DNA of 64,000 bases, from assembly GCF_040643635.1 (NCBI RefSeq), contig NZ_JBEYUS010000030.1, positions 6,344 to 70,343 on the forward strand, given 5' to 3'. The notes beneath the pieces are model-generated. The model was not told where the DNA came from. It saw only the letters and a program-made list of their open reading frames with translations, and ran no database searches. Source of the DNA: Saccharopolyspora_C sp040643635. Its GTDB lineage: Bacteria > Actinomycetota > Actinomycetes > Mycobacteriales > Pseudonocardiaceae. Both the position numbers and the translations under genes were made by a program. Positions 24,276 through 33,032 of this stretch are shown here, piece by piece. Every line of letters starts with the position of its first letter. The stretch's first letter is position 1.

Positions 24276-26009
24276 GTGCACCAGGGTCGACACCCGTTCA
24301 TCGCGGTCAGCTTGCTGGTGACGATCGGGAGCTTGGTGGTGGCGTGCACCGACGCGCCGCCTCCCCCGCTGGTCGAACCACCGGCGCCGAGCCCGCAGAC
24401 GGCTCCGTCCACGCAGCCGATGCCGACCGAGGTCGTCGTCGGCGTCGACTCGCTGGAGGGCGGGTTCAACCCGCACACCCTCGCGGACCTGTCGCCGACC
24501 AGTTCGGCGCTGTCCAGCCTGATGCTGCCCTCGGTGTTCCGGCCCGGTCCGGACGGGGCGAACGCGCTGGACACGACGCTGATGGAGTCGGCGGACGTGG
24601 TGCCGGACGCGGAGCGGTTCACGGTGCGCTACCGGATCCGCAAGGAAGCGGCCTGGTCGGACGGCGCGCCGATCGCCGCCGAGGACTTCGTCTACCTGTG
24701 GGAGCAGCTGCGCTCCCAGCCCGGCGTGTCGGATCCCGCCGGATACCAGCTGATCGACGACGTGCAGTCCCGCGAAGGCGGCAAGAGCGTCGAGGTCACC
24801 TTCGAACGCCCCTACCCGGGCTGGCAGAGCCTGTTCGCGAACCTGCTGCCCGCGCACCTGCTGCGGGACGCGCCGCGCGGGTGGGCCACGGCGCTGGACA
24901 ACGGCTACCCGGCTTCCGGCGGCCCGTTCGCCATTCGCCAGGTCGACCTGCAGCGCGGCGAGATCATCCTGGAGCGCAACGACCGGTTCTGGGGCAAGCC
25001 CGCGGTGTCCGACCGGATCGTGCTGCGCGCCAGCGACCAGGCCGGCCAGGTCGCCGCGCTGCGCAGCGGGGACCTGCACATGGCGGTGTTCGGCGCGGAC
25101 CGCGGCACCATGGGTGCGCTGCGCGATCTGGGTTCGTCGGTGCAGGTCAGCACGGTTCCCCGGCCGGCGACGATGCAGGTGCTGCTGCGGCCGACCAGCG
25201 CGCAGCTCGCCGACGCCCGGGTGCGGAACGCGGTCGTGGCCGGTCTGGACCGGGAAGCGCTGATCGACGTCGGCAGCGGCGGTGGACCGGGCGACCAGCT
25301 GCACGCGCACTCCCAGGTGCTCGCCCCCTCGGAACGCGGCTACACCCCGACCGAGCCGCCGGGCGCCGACGGGCCCGATCCGGCGCGCGTGCAGCGGCTG
25401 CTCACCGAAGCCGGGTACGAGCACCGCGCGGGCGCGTGGACCAAGGACGGCCGCCCGCTGAACCTGGTGATCGCGGCGCCGTTCGAGCACGAGCAGTACA
25501 TCCGGATCGCCGAGGCCGCGGCCGCGCAGCTGCGGGCCCAGGACGTCCAGGCCACCGTGGTCACACCCACCGGTGATCAGCTCTTCGGCGAGATGCTGCC
25601 CACGAACCCGCTGTCCGAGGAACCCGGCGCGGCCAGCTCGGTGGACATGGCGGTCGCACCGCGCCCGGCCGACGGCGATCCGGCGGCGATGATGGCGACC
25701 TCCTACGGCTGCCCGGGCGTCGACTCGGACGACCGGCCGTTCCCGTTCAGCGCCACCGGTTTCTGCGACCAGCTGCTGCAGCCGACGATCGACGCCGCGC
25801 TCAGCGGGGCGCTGCCGTTCCCGGAGGCGTCGGCGAAGGTCGAATCGGTGCTGTGGTCGCAGGCCGTGGCGCTGCCGCTGTACCAGCAGGCTCAAGTGCT
25901 GGCGTTCGGCCGGGACGTGACGGGGGTGCAGCGCGGGAACGGCCTCTCCGGCCCGTTCTCGACCGCGGCCGACTGGAAGGGCACCCCGAGCGACAACGAC
26001 GGGTACTGA
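24276..26009 (+). CDS. lpqW: LpqW-like solute-binding-family lipoprotein
   Basis: The product is 577 residues. A lipoprotein signal peptide with SLVVAC lies near residues 20-25. The body is the large peptide-binding (SBP_bac_5) fold: PTEVVVGVDSLEGGFNPHT, VRYRIRKEAAWSDGAPIAAEDFVY core AAWSDGAPIAAEDF, ERNDRFWGKP and a proline-rich N-terminal linker. Its position directly after typA and near mshB matches M. tuberculosis LpqW, which influences mannosylated phosphoinositide synthesis instead of importing peptides. No permease genes are nearby, which also fits LpqW. GTG 24276 follows GGGGAGG. CTGAG repeats upstream suggest envelope-stress control. Confidence 0.82.
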   Translation: MHQGRHPFIAVSLLVTIGSLVVACTDAPPPPLVEPPAPSPQTAPSTQPMPTEVVVGVDSLEGGFNPHTLADLSPTSSALSSLMLPSVFRPGPDGANALDTTLMESADVVPDAERFTVRYRIRKEAAWSDGAPIAAEDFVYLWEQLRSQPGVSDPAGYQLIDDVQSREGGKSVEVTFERPYPGWQSLFANLLPAHLLRDAPRGWATALDNGYPASGGPFAIRQVDLQRGEIILERNDRFWGKPAVSDRIVLRASDQAGQVAALRSGDLHMAVFGADRGTMGALRDLGSSVQVSTVPRPATMQVLLRPTSAQLADARVRNAVVAGLDREALIDVGSGGGPGDQLHAHSQVLAPSERGYTPTEPPGADGPDPARVQRLLTEAGYEHRAGAWTKDGRPLNLVIAAPFEHEQYIRIAEAAAAQLRAQDVQATVVTPTGDQLFGEMLPTNPLSEEPGAASSVDMAVAPRPADGDPAAMMATSYGCPGVDSDDRPFPFSATGFCDQLLQPTIDAALSGALPFPEASAKVESVLWSQAVALPLYQQAQVLAFGRDVTGVQRGNGLSGPFSTAADWKGTPSDNDGY

Positions 26010-26042
26010 GCCCCGGTCGCGGCCGGGCATCGAGGAGAGAAC

Positions 26043-26642
26043 GTGGATTCGGGACGGTTGCAGCAGATCAGGACGTTCCACCTGCGCCAGCGCGTGACGT
26101 TCATGGTCAACCGGTACGAGATCCGGGCCGACGACGGCCGGGGCGGCGAGGGCGAGCTCGTCGCGTTCGCGCAGCAGAAGCGGGTCGCGCTCAAGGAGCA
26201 GGTCACGCTGTACGCGGACGCGGACAAGACGCAGCCGGTGGCGGGGTTCCGCGCGCGGAAGGTGGTCGACCTGGCCTCCGGGTACGACGTCACCGACGCG
26301 GCGGGGGCGCCGATCGGGTTCTTCCGCAAGGACTTCCGCAAATCGCTGACCCGCTCCACCTGGCACCTGGAGCAGCCCGGCCAGCCGGCGGCCGTCGGGC
26401 ACGAGCGGAGCAAGCCGATCGCGCTGCTGCGCCGGCTGTGGGAGTTCATCCCGTTCATCGAGAACGTCCCGTTCTTCTTCCCGTACCACTTCGACTTCGC
26501 GGTGGACGGGCAGGTCGTGCTGTCGGTGGAGAAGAAGTTCGCGCTGCGGGACCGCTACGTGATCACGGTGCACGACGACCGGCTGGACCGGCGGGTGGTG
26601 TTCGCGCAGGCCGTCGCGCTGGACGCGCTGCAGGGCCGCTGA
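26043..26642 (+). CDS. LURP-one-related/scramblase-like protein
   Basis: The product is 199 residues. LURP1/tubby-like barrel features are visible: FMVNRYEIRADDG, VAFAQQKRVALKEQVTLYAD, FRARKVVDLASGYDV and VLSVEKKFALRDRYVI. Such proteins bind phosphoinositides or lipids in eukaryotes; bacterial function is unknown. GAGGAGAG precedes the GTG start. It follows lpqW by 33 bases and is likely cotranscribed, which is interesting because LpqW concerns phosphoinositide glycolipids. Confidence 0.8.
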   Translation: MDSGRLQQIRTFHLRQRVTFMVNRYEIRADDGRGGEGELVAFAQQKRVALKEQVTLYADADKTQPVAGFRARKVVDLASGYDVTDAAGAPIGFFRKDFRKSLTRSTWHLEQPGQPAAVGHERSKPIALLRRLWEFIPFIENVPFFFPYHFDFAVDGQVVLSVEKKFALRDRYVITVHDDRLDRRVVFAQAVALDALQGR

Positions 26643-26756
26643 GCTGATCGTCCGGGCGATCCTGTCCACCGGCCCGGGTGAAAGTTGATCGCCGCTGGTT
26701 GACAGGTCGCGTCGCGGGCTGTTCGACCACCGCGTGGAGGGGTGCGCCGCGCCGAT

Positions 26757-26762
26757 TAGGCT
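26757..26762 (+). promoter_or_regulatory. -10 box of leaderless mshB
   Basis: TAGGCT stands six bases before the GTG at 26769. A TTGACA at 26699 is too distant to be its -35 element. Confidence 0.5.
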
Positions 26763-26768
26763 GGGCAG

Positions 26769-27680
26769 GTGACGCTGACGGCTCCTCCCCGGTTGTTGCT
26801 GGTGCACGCGCATCCGGATGACGAGACCCTCTGGACCGGCGGGACGATCGCCCGCTACGCGGCGCGCGGTGTCCAGGTGACGGTGGTGACCTGCACCCTC
26901 GGCGAGGAGGGCGAGGTCATCCCGGAGAGCCTGCGGGGGCTGGCGGCCGACCAGGCCGACCAGCTCGGCGGCTACCGGGTGGGTGAACTCCGTTCCGCGT
27001 GCGCGGCGCTGCGGGTGGCCGACCACCGCTTCCTCGGCGGCATCGGTCGCTGGCGGGATTCCGGGATGCTGTGGGAGGAACCCGGCCGGGCCGGAGCGCT
27101 GCCCTCGGCGCACCCGCGGGCGTTCGCCGTCGGCGACCTGGCCGAGCAGACCGAGGCGCTCGCCGAGATCCTGCACGAGGTGCGGCCCCAGGTCGTGGTG
27201 ACCTACGCGGCCGACGGCGGCTACGGACACCCCGACCACGTGCGCGCGCACGACGTGACGATGGCCGCGGCCGAGCGCGTCCCGGACGTGCTGCGCGTGT
27301 TCCACGCGGTGCCGTCCCGGGACCGGCTCCGCGCCGGGCTGGCGGACCTGGCCACCGCCGAGTCGATGCCGTTCGAGCTGCCCGACCTGGCGGACCTGGC
27401 GAGCGTGCCCGACGAGTCGATCACCACGGTCATCGACGTCGCGGACCACCTGTCCGGGAAGATCCGCGCGCTGCGCGCCCACGGCACCCAGGTCCGGGTG
27501 TGGGTGGACGAGTGGAACAACGGGGACGGCCCCGGCGCCTACGCGCTGTCCAACGGGGTGGCGCACCCGCTGACCGGCACCGAGCACTACGTGCTGGCCA
27601 CCGGCGATCCGGCGGGTGGCGAGCAGGACCTGTTCGGCGGACTCGGGGTGAGCGGGACCGAACCGGTGGTGCCGAGGTGA
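26769..27680 (+). CDS. mshB: mycothiol biosynthesis deacetylase MshB
   Basis: The product is 303 residues. The metal-binding motif HAHPDDE (residues 13-19) and the later GYGHPDHVRAH motif supply the zinc ligands and catalytic residues of the PIG-L/LmbE family. Middle sequence TCTLGEEGEVIPESLRGL and QLGGYRVGEL match MshB rather than Mca. The enzyme removes acetyl from GlcNAc-inositol in mycothiol synthesis in the cytoplasm. GTG 26769 is supported by the six-base spacing to TAGGCT and by the family N-terminus. It overlaps the membrane-protein gene by four bases. Confidence 0.93.
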   Translation: MTLTAPPRLLLVHAHPDDETLWTGGTIARYAARGVQVTVVTCTLGEEGEVIPESLRGLAADQADQLGGYRVGELRSACAALRVADHRFLGGIGRWRDSGMLWEEPGRAGALPSAHPRAFAVGDLAEQTEALAEILHEVRPQVVVTYAADGGYGHPDHVRAHDVTMAAAERVPDVLRVFHAVPSRDRLRAGLADLATAESMPFELPDLADLASVPDESITTVIDVADHLSGKIRALRAHGTQVRVWVDEWNNGDGPGAYALSNGVAHPLTGTEHYVLATGDPAGGEQDLFGGLGVSGTEPVVPR

Positions 27681-28042
27681 CCGGCCGCGACCGGCTGGTC
27701 TTCGGCTTCCTGCTGCTCGACGCGGTGGTGCTGGCGCTGGTGGAGGTGCTGTACCTGCCGCTGTGGATCGGGAGCACGCCGTTCCCGATCACCACGGCGG
27801 TGGCGGCGGTGACGACGCCGATGCTGGTCTCGGCCGCCGGTCGGCTCTCGCCGAGCAGGCGGGTGGCGGCGGCGCCGCTGGTGGTCTGGTTCGCCACCAT
27901 CTTCGTGTTCGGGCTGTTCGGCCCCGGCGGCGACGTCATGCTGCTGGGCAACGACTGGCGGACGTTGTTGCTGATCGGCGCGGGAACGCTGCCGTCGGCG
28001 ATGATGCTCGGGATCGTCCTGGGCCGGACCGCCGGGAAGTGA
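27677..28042 (+). CDS. four-segment membrane protein, Rv1171-like
   Basis: The product is 121 residues with about four hydrophobic segments (LVFGFLLLDAVVLALVEVLY, ITTAVAAVTTPMLV, AAPLVVWFATIFVFGLFGP, LLLIGAGTLPSAMMLGIVLG). It begins in the GTGA overlap with mshB. The corresponding position in M. tuberculosis is the small membrane protein Rv1171. Function unknown. Confidence 0.8.
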   Translation: MTGRDRLVFGFLLLDAVVLALVEVLYLPLWIGSTPFPITTAVAAVTTPMLVSAAGRLSPSRRVAAAPLVVWFATIFVFGLFGPGGDVMLLGNDWRTLLLIGAGTLPSAMMLGIVLGRTAGK

Positions 28043-28052
28043 GGGGGCGGTC

Positions 28053-29150
28053 GTGCCCGAAGTGCTGACCGACGAGCGGGTCGCGGTGGTGCTGCGGCCG
28101 TTCGTGCGCGCGACCGCGCCGCTGCTGGAGGTGCTCCGGGAGGCCGATCCGCTCCGGCTGCGCGGGAGGTTCGCGGACACCGCCGCGGACGTGGAGGTCG
28201 CCGACATCGCGGCGGGGACCGAGGACGCGGCGTCGGAGACCACGGCTGCCGCACCGGAGATCGAGCGCGCTGAGCCGGAGACCGCGGCTGCCCGGGAGGT
28301 GGCGACGGCATCGGAGGCCACTACGGCACCGGATGCCCCGACAGCGCCGGAGACCACGACGGCGCCGGAGAACCCGACAGCGCCGGAGACCCCGACGGCA
28401 CCGGAGAACGACGCCGCTGACCCCGCGGAGACCGGTACCGGAGATCCGACCGAGCCGGGCACCGGAGCGCGGTCGTCCTCCGCCGCCTCCGCCGACCAGA
28501 CCGCCGAGCCCGGCCTGCTGGACAAGCTGCTGCGCCAGCTCGACGGCATGCAGCTGCCGGGCAGCTCGACCTGGGACGCGATGAGCGTCGACGAGCGCTG
28601 CGGTTGGTGGGTGCAGCGGGTGGGCAGGCTGGTCGCGGTCGCCGCCGGCCTGCCGCGCTTCGGCGGCGCGCTCACCGCCCGGCTGCCGATCCGCAACGCG
28701 CTGGGGCTGGCCGGGCAGGGCATGGTGCTCTCGGCTATCGCCGCCGAACACGGTGTCACCGACAGGGGGACCCACGTGCGGCTGATCGCCAAGGTGCTGC
28801 TGGACCGCGACCTGTCCCCGGAGATCGCCGCGGGGGAGCGGGGCGGGGCACCGGCCGAGGAGGATGCGAAGACCGCCGAGCTCACCGAGGAACTCGACGA
28901 GGCCCGGCGCACCGGCGGCGGCAGGATGCGCGCGGTGGTGCGCACGGTGTGGCGAATGGCACGTGCCCTCTGGGAGATCGACTCCGAGCTGGACAAACGC
29001 CCGCAGGGCCGCTTCTACCACGAGTGGATCGGGAACGTGCCCGTGGTCGGCGTCGTGGGTGGTTACCTGGGCGAACGGTCCGCGCTGCGCCGCATCGCGA
29101 AGCAGGGCGCGAGGTGGTTGCGGAAGGACGCCCACGGGTCGGGACGCTAG
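28053..29150 (+). CDS. uncharacterised protein with Thr-Ala-Pro-Glu repeat linker
   Basis: The product is 365 residues and I do not recognise the family. An N-terminal segment of about 45 residues is followed by an acidic low-complexity region (about residues 50-150) with repeats of TAPETT, TAPENP and TAPETP. A folded C-terminal domain of about 200 residues follows, with LDKLLRQLDGMQLPGSSTWD, WWVQRVGRLVAVAAGLPRFGG and ALRRIAKQGARWLRK. GAGGGGG precedes the GTG start ten bases after the membrane-protein stop, so it is in the same operon. The C-terminus has mild amphipathic and hydrophobic helices; membrane association is possible. Confidence 0.7.
   Translation: MPEVLTDERVAVVLRPFVRATAPLLEVLREADPLRLRGRFADTAADVEVADIAAGTEDAASETTAAAPEIERAEPETAAAREVATASEATTAPDAPTAPETTTAPENPTAPETPTAPENDAADPAETGTGDPTEPGTGARSSSAASADQTAEPGLLDKLLRQLDGMQLPGSSTWDAMSVDERCGWWVQRVGRLVAVAAGLPRFGGALTARLPIRNALGLAGQGMVLSAIAAEHGVTDRGTHVRLIAKVLLDRDLSPEIAAGERGGAPAEEDAKTAELTEELDEARRTGGGRMRAVVRTVWRMARALWEIDSELDKRPQGRFYHEWIGNVPVVGVVGGYLGERSALRRIAKQGARWLRKDAHGSGR
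28330..28420 (+). repeat. 18-bp in-frame tandem repeat
   Basis: About four units near ACAGCGCCGGAGACCACG encode the TAPExx hexapeptide repeats of the uncharacterised protein at 28053. Confidence 0.65.
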
Positions 29151-29318
29151 CGATCTAGGAGTTCATGCCGTTTACCGCCCTCGGCGGCCCGAAGTATGGT
29201 CGAAATGGTGCCCGTGCGACGGGGACCCGCCTTGGTCCGCGGCGGTGGGCCGGGGGGATACTGGCATCGGCCGGGTAGCGGAAGCCTGGTCCGGATCGAA
29301 ACAAGCAGGAGAGCAACC

Positions 29319-29639
29319 GTGACCTACGTGATCGCCGAGCCCTGCGTCGACGTGCTCGACAAGGCATGCATCGAGGAATGCCCTGTCGACTGCATCTACG
29401 AGGGCGGGCGGATGCTCTACATCCACCCCGATGAGTGCGTCGACTGCGGTGCTTGCGAGCCGGTCTGCCCGGTGGAGGCCATCTACTACGAGGACGACGT
29501 CCCGGACGAGTGGGGCGCCTACACCAAGGCGAACGTGGACTTCTTCGACGAGCTCGGTTCGCCCGGCGGCGCGGCCAAGGTCGGCAAGGTCGACAAGGAC
29601 GTCGAGCCCGTCACCAGCCTGCCGCCGCAGGGAGAATGA
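29319..29639 (+). CDS. fdxA: seven-iron ferredoxin (3Fe-4S, 4Fe-4S)
   Basis: The product is 106 residues. Cysteines 9, 17, 21, 25, 40, 43, 46 and 50 are arranged as in Azotobacter-type seven-iron ferredoxins: C9, C17 and C50 for the 3Fe-4S cluster, C21, C40, C43 and C46 for the 4Fe-4S cluster, with C25 free. The C-terminal extension DEWGAYTKANVDFFDELGSP is standard. AGGAGAG precedes the GTG. It overlaps dapC by four bases, as fdxC and the aminotransferase adjoin in M. tuberculosis (Rv1177-Rv1178). It probably serves as a low-potential electron donor, for instance to cytochromes P450. Confidence 0.95.
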   Translation: MTYVIAEPCVDVLDKACIEECPVDCIYEGGRMLYIHPDECVDCGACEPVCPVEAIYYEDDVPDEWGAYTKANVDFFDELGSPGGAAKVGKVDKDVEPVTSLPPQGE

Positions 29640-30739
29640 CCTCCGAGAGGCGCGAGCCGCGCGGTCCGCGACTGCCGGATTTCCCGTGGGATTCCCTGGC
29701 GGCCCAGACCGCGACGGCCCGCTCGCACCCGGACGGGCTGGTGAACCTGTCGGTCGGGACCCCGGTCGACCCGGTGCCGGAGCCGCTGCGCGCGGCGCTG
29801 GCCTCGGTCTCCGAGGTCCCCGGCTACCCCGCGACGCACGGCACGCCGGAACTGCGCGCCGCCGCGGTGGAGGCGCTGGCCCGCAGGCACGGCGTGACCG
29901 TCGACCCGGCGGCGGTGCTGCCCACGATCGGCTCCAAGGAGCTGGTCGCGTGGTTGCCGACGCTGCTGGGCGTGCGGCCCGGTGACGTGGTCGCGATCCC
30001 GGAGCTCGCGTACCCGACCTACGACGTCGGCGCCAAGATCGCCGGTGCCGAGGTGGTCCGGCTCGCGCCGGGCGAGGCCCCGCCCGCGGGGACCGCGCTG
30101 GTGTGGCTGAACTCGCCGTCCAACCCGACGGGCCGAGTGCTCGACGCGGCCGCGCTGGCCGAGTCGGTGCGCGCGGCCCGCGAGGTCGGGGCCGTGGTGG
30201 CCTCCGACGAGTGCTACCTGGCGCTGGGCTGGGAAGCGGAGCCGGTGTCGGTGCTGCACCCGTCGGTGACCGGCGAGGACCCCACCGGGGTCCTGGCGGT
30301 GCACTCGCTGTCGAAGTCCTCGAACCTGGCGGGCTACCGCGCCGGGTTCGTCACGGGCGACCCGGACCTGGTGGCGCAGCTGCTGGAGCTGCGCAAGCAC
30401 TCGGGGATGATCATGCCGCGGCCGGTGCAGCAGGCGATGACGGCGGCGCTGCTCGACGACGAGCACGTCGAGGTGCAGCGCGAGCTGTACGCCGCCCGCC
30501 GCGCGGTGCTGCGGCCCGCGCTGGAGGCCGCCGGGTTCACCATCGAGCACTCGCGCGCCGGCCTGTACCTGTGGGCCACCCGCGGGGAGGACGCCTGGGC
30601 GACGGTGGACCTGCTGGCGCAGCACGGCATCCTCGTCGCGCCCGGCACGTTCTACGGCCCGGGCGGGCAGCAGCACGTGCGCATCGCGCTGACCGCCTCG
30701 GACGACCAGATCAAGGCCGCCGCGACCCGCCTGGGCTGA
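29636..30739 (+). CDS. dapC: N-succinyldiaminopimelate aminotransferase
   Basis: The product is 367 residues, a fold-type I PLP aminotransferase of the actinobacterial DapC group. Landmarks are LSVGTPVDPVP, GYPATHGTPELRAAAV, PELAYPTYDVGAKIAGAEVV core ELAYPTYDVG, NSPSNPTGRVL, the aspartate in ASDECYLALGWE and the PLP lysine in HSLSKSSNLAGYR. It makes N-succinyl-LL-diaminopimelate in lysine and peptidoglycan synthesis. The nearby dapD and dapE genes encode the steps before and after. The ATG lies in the ATGA overlap with fdxA, which could couple their translation. Confidence 0.9.
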   Translation: MTSERREPRGPRLPDFPWDSLAAQTATARSHPDGLVNLSVGTPVDPVPEPLRAALASVSEVPGYPATHGTPELRAAAVEALARRHGVTVDPAAVLPTIGSKELVAWLPTLLGVRPGDVVAIPELAYPTYDVGAKIAGAEVVRLAPGEAPPAGTALVWLNSPSNPTGRVLDAAALAESVRAAREVGAVVASDECYLALGWEAEPVSVLHPSVTGEDPTGVLAVHSLSKSSNLAGYRAGFVTGDPDLVAQLLELRKHSGMIMPRPVQQAMTAALLDDEHVEVQRELYAARRAVLRPALEAAGFTIEHSRAGLYLWATRGEDAWATVDLLAQHGILVAPGTFYGPGGQQHVRIALTASDDQIKAAATRLG

Positions 30740-30779
30740 CGAAACCGTCAACCCGCACCGTGCCAAGTCGTCCTTCCTG

Positions 30780-30850
30780 TCAGCGGCGCAGCCGCTGAGC
30801 AGCGACCACCACAGCAACCGGCACCGCTGAGGTTCCGCCACCCGCCCCTC
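30780..30850 (+). repeat. dispersed intergenic element, copy B (short)
   Basis: Starting 41 bases after the dapC stop, TCAGCGGC-GCA-GCCGCTGA forms an eight-pair hairpin (30780-30798). It is followed by GAGCAGCGACCACCACAGC and ACCGCTGAGGTTCCGCCACCCG. The first part closely matches copy C and the last part copies A and C; the middle block is deleted. The hairpin could also end dapC transcription. Confidence 0.5.
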
Positions 30851-30878
30851 CCCGCAAGAGGAGCGAAGCGCCAGCAGT

Positions 30879-31796
30879 TCACACCTTCGCGGCACTGCTG
30901 CGCAGCTCGCGCCAGCACTCCCACCACTGCGCCCGGTGCTCGACCCGCCGCGCGTGCTCCCGCTCGACGAGGCGACCGGCCACGAACGCGAGCTCCAGGT
31001 CCGGTTCGAGGTCGGGGAGCAGCCGCTGCACCCGCTCTTCGGCGATCCGGGCGTCCTGGACTTCGCCGAGCACGTCCTGGAACCGCTTGGCGGCGCCGAG
31101 CAGCCGCCGCATCGGCTTGCCGAGCACCGGTTCGGCGAGCTCCGCGGTGTAGCGCACTCGTTTGCCGAGGACGCGGAGCCGGTGCAGCTCCTCGTCGGTC
31201 GCCTGGGCGCCCAGCTCGTCGACCTCGCGGCGCAGCTCGCGGTACTGCTCGGCGACGAGCGCCCGGAGCGCGCGCCCCGCGTCGTGCTCCGCGGTGGACG
31301 TGGGCGGCGGCGCGTGCACGGCCGCGACGAGCTCGTCGACCAGCGCCCGGTAGCGCTCCCCGTCCAGCACGGCCACCAGCGTTCGCCGCGCCGCGCGGTG
31401 CTCGCGCGCCACGGCGTCCAGCAGCGGGCGGGCGGATTCCCGGTGCGCCACGTCGAGATCGGCCACGTCGCGGTGCAGCCGGGCCAGCAGCACGTCCAGG
31501 TCGCGGACGGCGCCGAGCTCGCGGCCCAGCCAGCGCAGCTCCGCGCGCAGGTGTTCCGGCCTGCTCTGGTCGAGGAAAGGCGCGGCGGCCCGCAGCACCG
31601 CCCGCATCCGGCGCACCGCGATCCGCATCCGGTGCACGGGTTCGGCGGATTCGCCGCTCTTGGCGCCGGGTTCGCCGTCCAGCAGGTCCCGCGCGCGGAG
31701 TTCCAGCGCCGCGCGGACGTGCTCGGCGATCGGGTCCGACCGGCCCGCCACCCGCGGTTCGGGTGGCAGGCCGGACGCACCTGCGGCGTGGTTCAT
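30879..31796 (-). CDS. CHAD-domain protein
   Basis: The product is 305 residues and consists of one CHAD domain, an all-helical fold rich in conserved histidines that binds polyphosphate. Typical words are VHRMRIAVRRMRAVLRAAAPFLD core VHRMRIAVRRMR, LRWLGRELGAVRDLDVLLAR core LGAVRDLDVLL, HRLRVLGKRVRYTAEL and LGEVQDARIAEE. It lacks the CYTH partner domain often fused to CHAD. It is probably a monocistronic gene with its 3' end facing dapC. Role likely in polyphosphate binding or storage. Confidence 0.9.
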   Translation of the reverse strand: MNHAAGASGLPPEPRVAGRSDPIAEHVRAALELRARDLLDGEPGAKSGESAEPVHRMRIAVRRMRAVLRAAAPFLDQSRPEHLRAELRWLGRELGAVRDLDVLLARLHRDVADLDVAHRESARPLLDAVAREHRAARRTLVAVLDGERYRALVDELVAAVHAPPPTSTAEHDAGRALRALVAEQYRELRREVDELGAQATDEELHRLRVLGKRVRYTAELAEPVLGKPMRRLLGAAKRFQDVLGEVQDARIAEERVQRLLPDLEPDLELAFVAGRLVEREHARRVEHRAQWWECWRELRSSAAKV

Positions 31797-31862
31797 ACCA
31801 CCAGTGTCGCCGATCCGGGGCCGGTGAACCCCCGCCCTTCGGTGGTCGGATCGGCGTAGCGG

Positions 31863-32849
31863 TCAGTCGTTCGCGTGCAGCGCCGCGTTCAGCTCGACCT
31901 TGCCACCGGCGCGCGGGCGGACTTCCACCGCGCCGGTGCCGGAGTTGCGCAGGAACAGCAGGCCGTCGGAACCGGACAGCTCGCGGGCCTTGGTCAGGGT
32001 GCCGTCCGGCAGCGAGACCTTGGTGCCCGCGGTGACGTACAGCCCGGCCTCCACCACGCAGTCGTCGCCGAGGGTGATGCCGATGCCGCCGTTGGCGCCG
32101 ATCAGGCAGCGCTCACCGATGGAGATGACCTCCTTGCCGCCACCGGACAGGGTGCCCATCACCGAGGCACCACCGCCGATGTCGGAGCCGTCGCCGACGA
32201 CGACGCCCGCGGAGATCCGGCCCTCGACCATCGACGCGCCGAGGGTGCCCGCGTTGAAGTTCACGAAGCCCTCGTGCATCACGGTGCTGCCGCTGGCCAG
32301 GTGCGCGCCCAGCCGCACCCGGTCCGCGTCGCCGATGCGCACGCCGGACGGCGTCACGTAGTCGACCATCCGGGGGAACTTGTCGACGCTGTGCACGGTG
32401 ACCGGGCCGCGGGCCCGCAGCCGCAGCCGGGTCGCCTCGAAGCCCTCCACCGGGCACGGGCCGTGGTTGGTCCACACGACGTTGGACAGCAGCCCGAACA
32501 TGCCGTCCAGGTTCTGCCCGTGCGGGCGGACCAGGCGGTGCGAGAGCAGGTGCAGCCGCAGGTAGATGTCGTGGGTGTCGGCGGGCTCGTCGGAGAGCCT
32601 GCCGATCTCGGTGCGCACGGCGACGACGTCCACGCCGCGGGCGTCGTCGCGGCCGAGCAGTGCCGCCCCGGCCTGGCCCAGGGACTGCACCGCTTCCTCG
32701 CCGGTCAGCCGGGTGGTGCGGGATTCGCCGGGCTCGCCGAGCTTGACGGTGGGGAACCAGGTGTCCAGCACGGTGCCGTCGTCGGTGACGGTGGCCAGGC
32801 CGATGCCGTGGGCGCCGGTGCTCTGCGGGTCGGGTGTCTGCGCGCTCAT
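31863..32849 (-). CDS. dapD: tetrahydrodipicolinate N-succinyltransferase
   Basis: The product is 328 residues. It has the actinobacterial DapD architecture: an N-terminal domain, then a left-handed beta-helix with hexapeptide repeats (RIGDADRVRLGAHLASGSTVMHEG core VRLGAHLASGSTVM, SMVEGRISAGVVVGDGSDIGGG core GRISAGVVVGDGS) and SIGERCLIGANGGIGITLGD core. It transfers succinyl from succinyl-CoA in the DAP/lysine route. ATG 32849 is supported by a TACCGT box (32857-32862, minus strand) seven bases upstream. It is divergent from dapE with 183 bases between them. Confidence 0.95.
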   Translation of the reverse strand: MSAQTPDPQSTGAHGIGLATVTDDGTVLDTWFPTVKLGEPGESRTTRLTGEEAVQSLGQAGAALLGRDDARGVDVVAVRTEIGRLSDEPADTHDIYLRLHLLSHRLVRPHGQNLDGMFGLLSNVVWTNHGPCPVEGFEATRLRLRARGPVTVHSVDKFPRMVDYVTPSGVRIGDADRVRLGAHLASGSTVMHEGFVNFNAGTLGASMVEGRISAGVVVGDGSDIGGGASVMGTLSGGGKEVISIGERCLIGANGGIGITLGDDCVVEAGLYVTAGTKVSLPDGTLTKARELSGSDGLLFLRNSGTGAVEVRPRAGGKVELNAALHAND

Positions 32850-33019
32850 GCGAAAAACGGTAATCGGCGCGTGGTGGCAGTGCCCTGCAGGGGTCGGCTC
32901 GGCGGGCGGCATCGGCACGATTCGTGAGCACGCGATCGCGCCGAGCGAGGGCGGATTCCGCCCGCCGGACCGTCCACCGTGGACTGCGCGGGGACGGGCG
33001 CCGCCGGTGCCGCCACGGG

Positions 33020-33025
33020 TAGCCT
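33020..33025 (+). promoter_or_regulatory. -10 box of leaderless dapE
   Basis: TAGCCT lies seven bases before the GTG at 33033, with no Shine-Dalgarno sequence between. Confidence 0.45.
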
Positions 33026-33032
33026 GCGGCGG

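Noticed and set aside
22184..24622. 812-codon minus-strand ORF opposite typA
   Set aside because: Opposite a certain TypA; the translation has biased Gly/Ala/His/Arg composition and no motif.
26699..26727. TTGACA as -35 of a sigma-A promoter for mshB
   Set aside because: At 17-bp spacing the hexamer is TTCGAC, a poor -10; the TAGGCT box next to the start codon explains expression better.
24213..27587. 1124-codon minus-strand ORF opposite lpqW and mshB
   Set aside because: It covers several clear genes and a terminator and has only shadow-frame composition.
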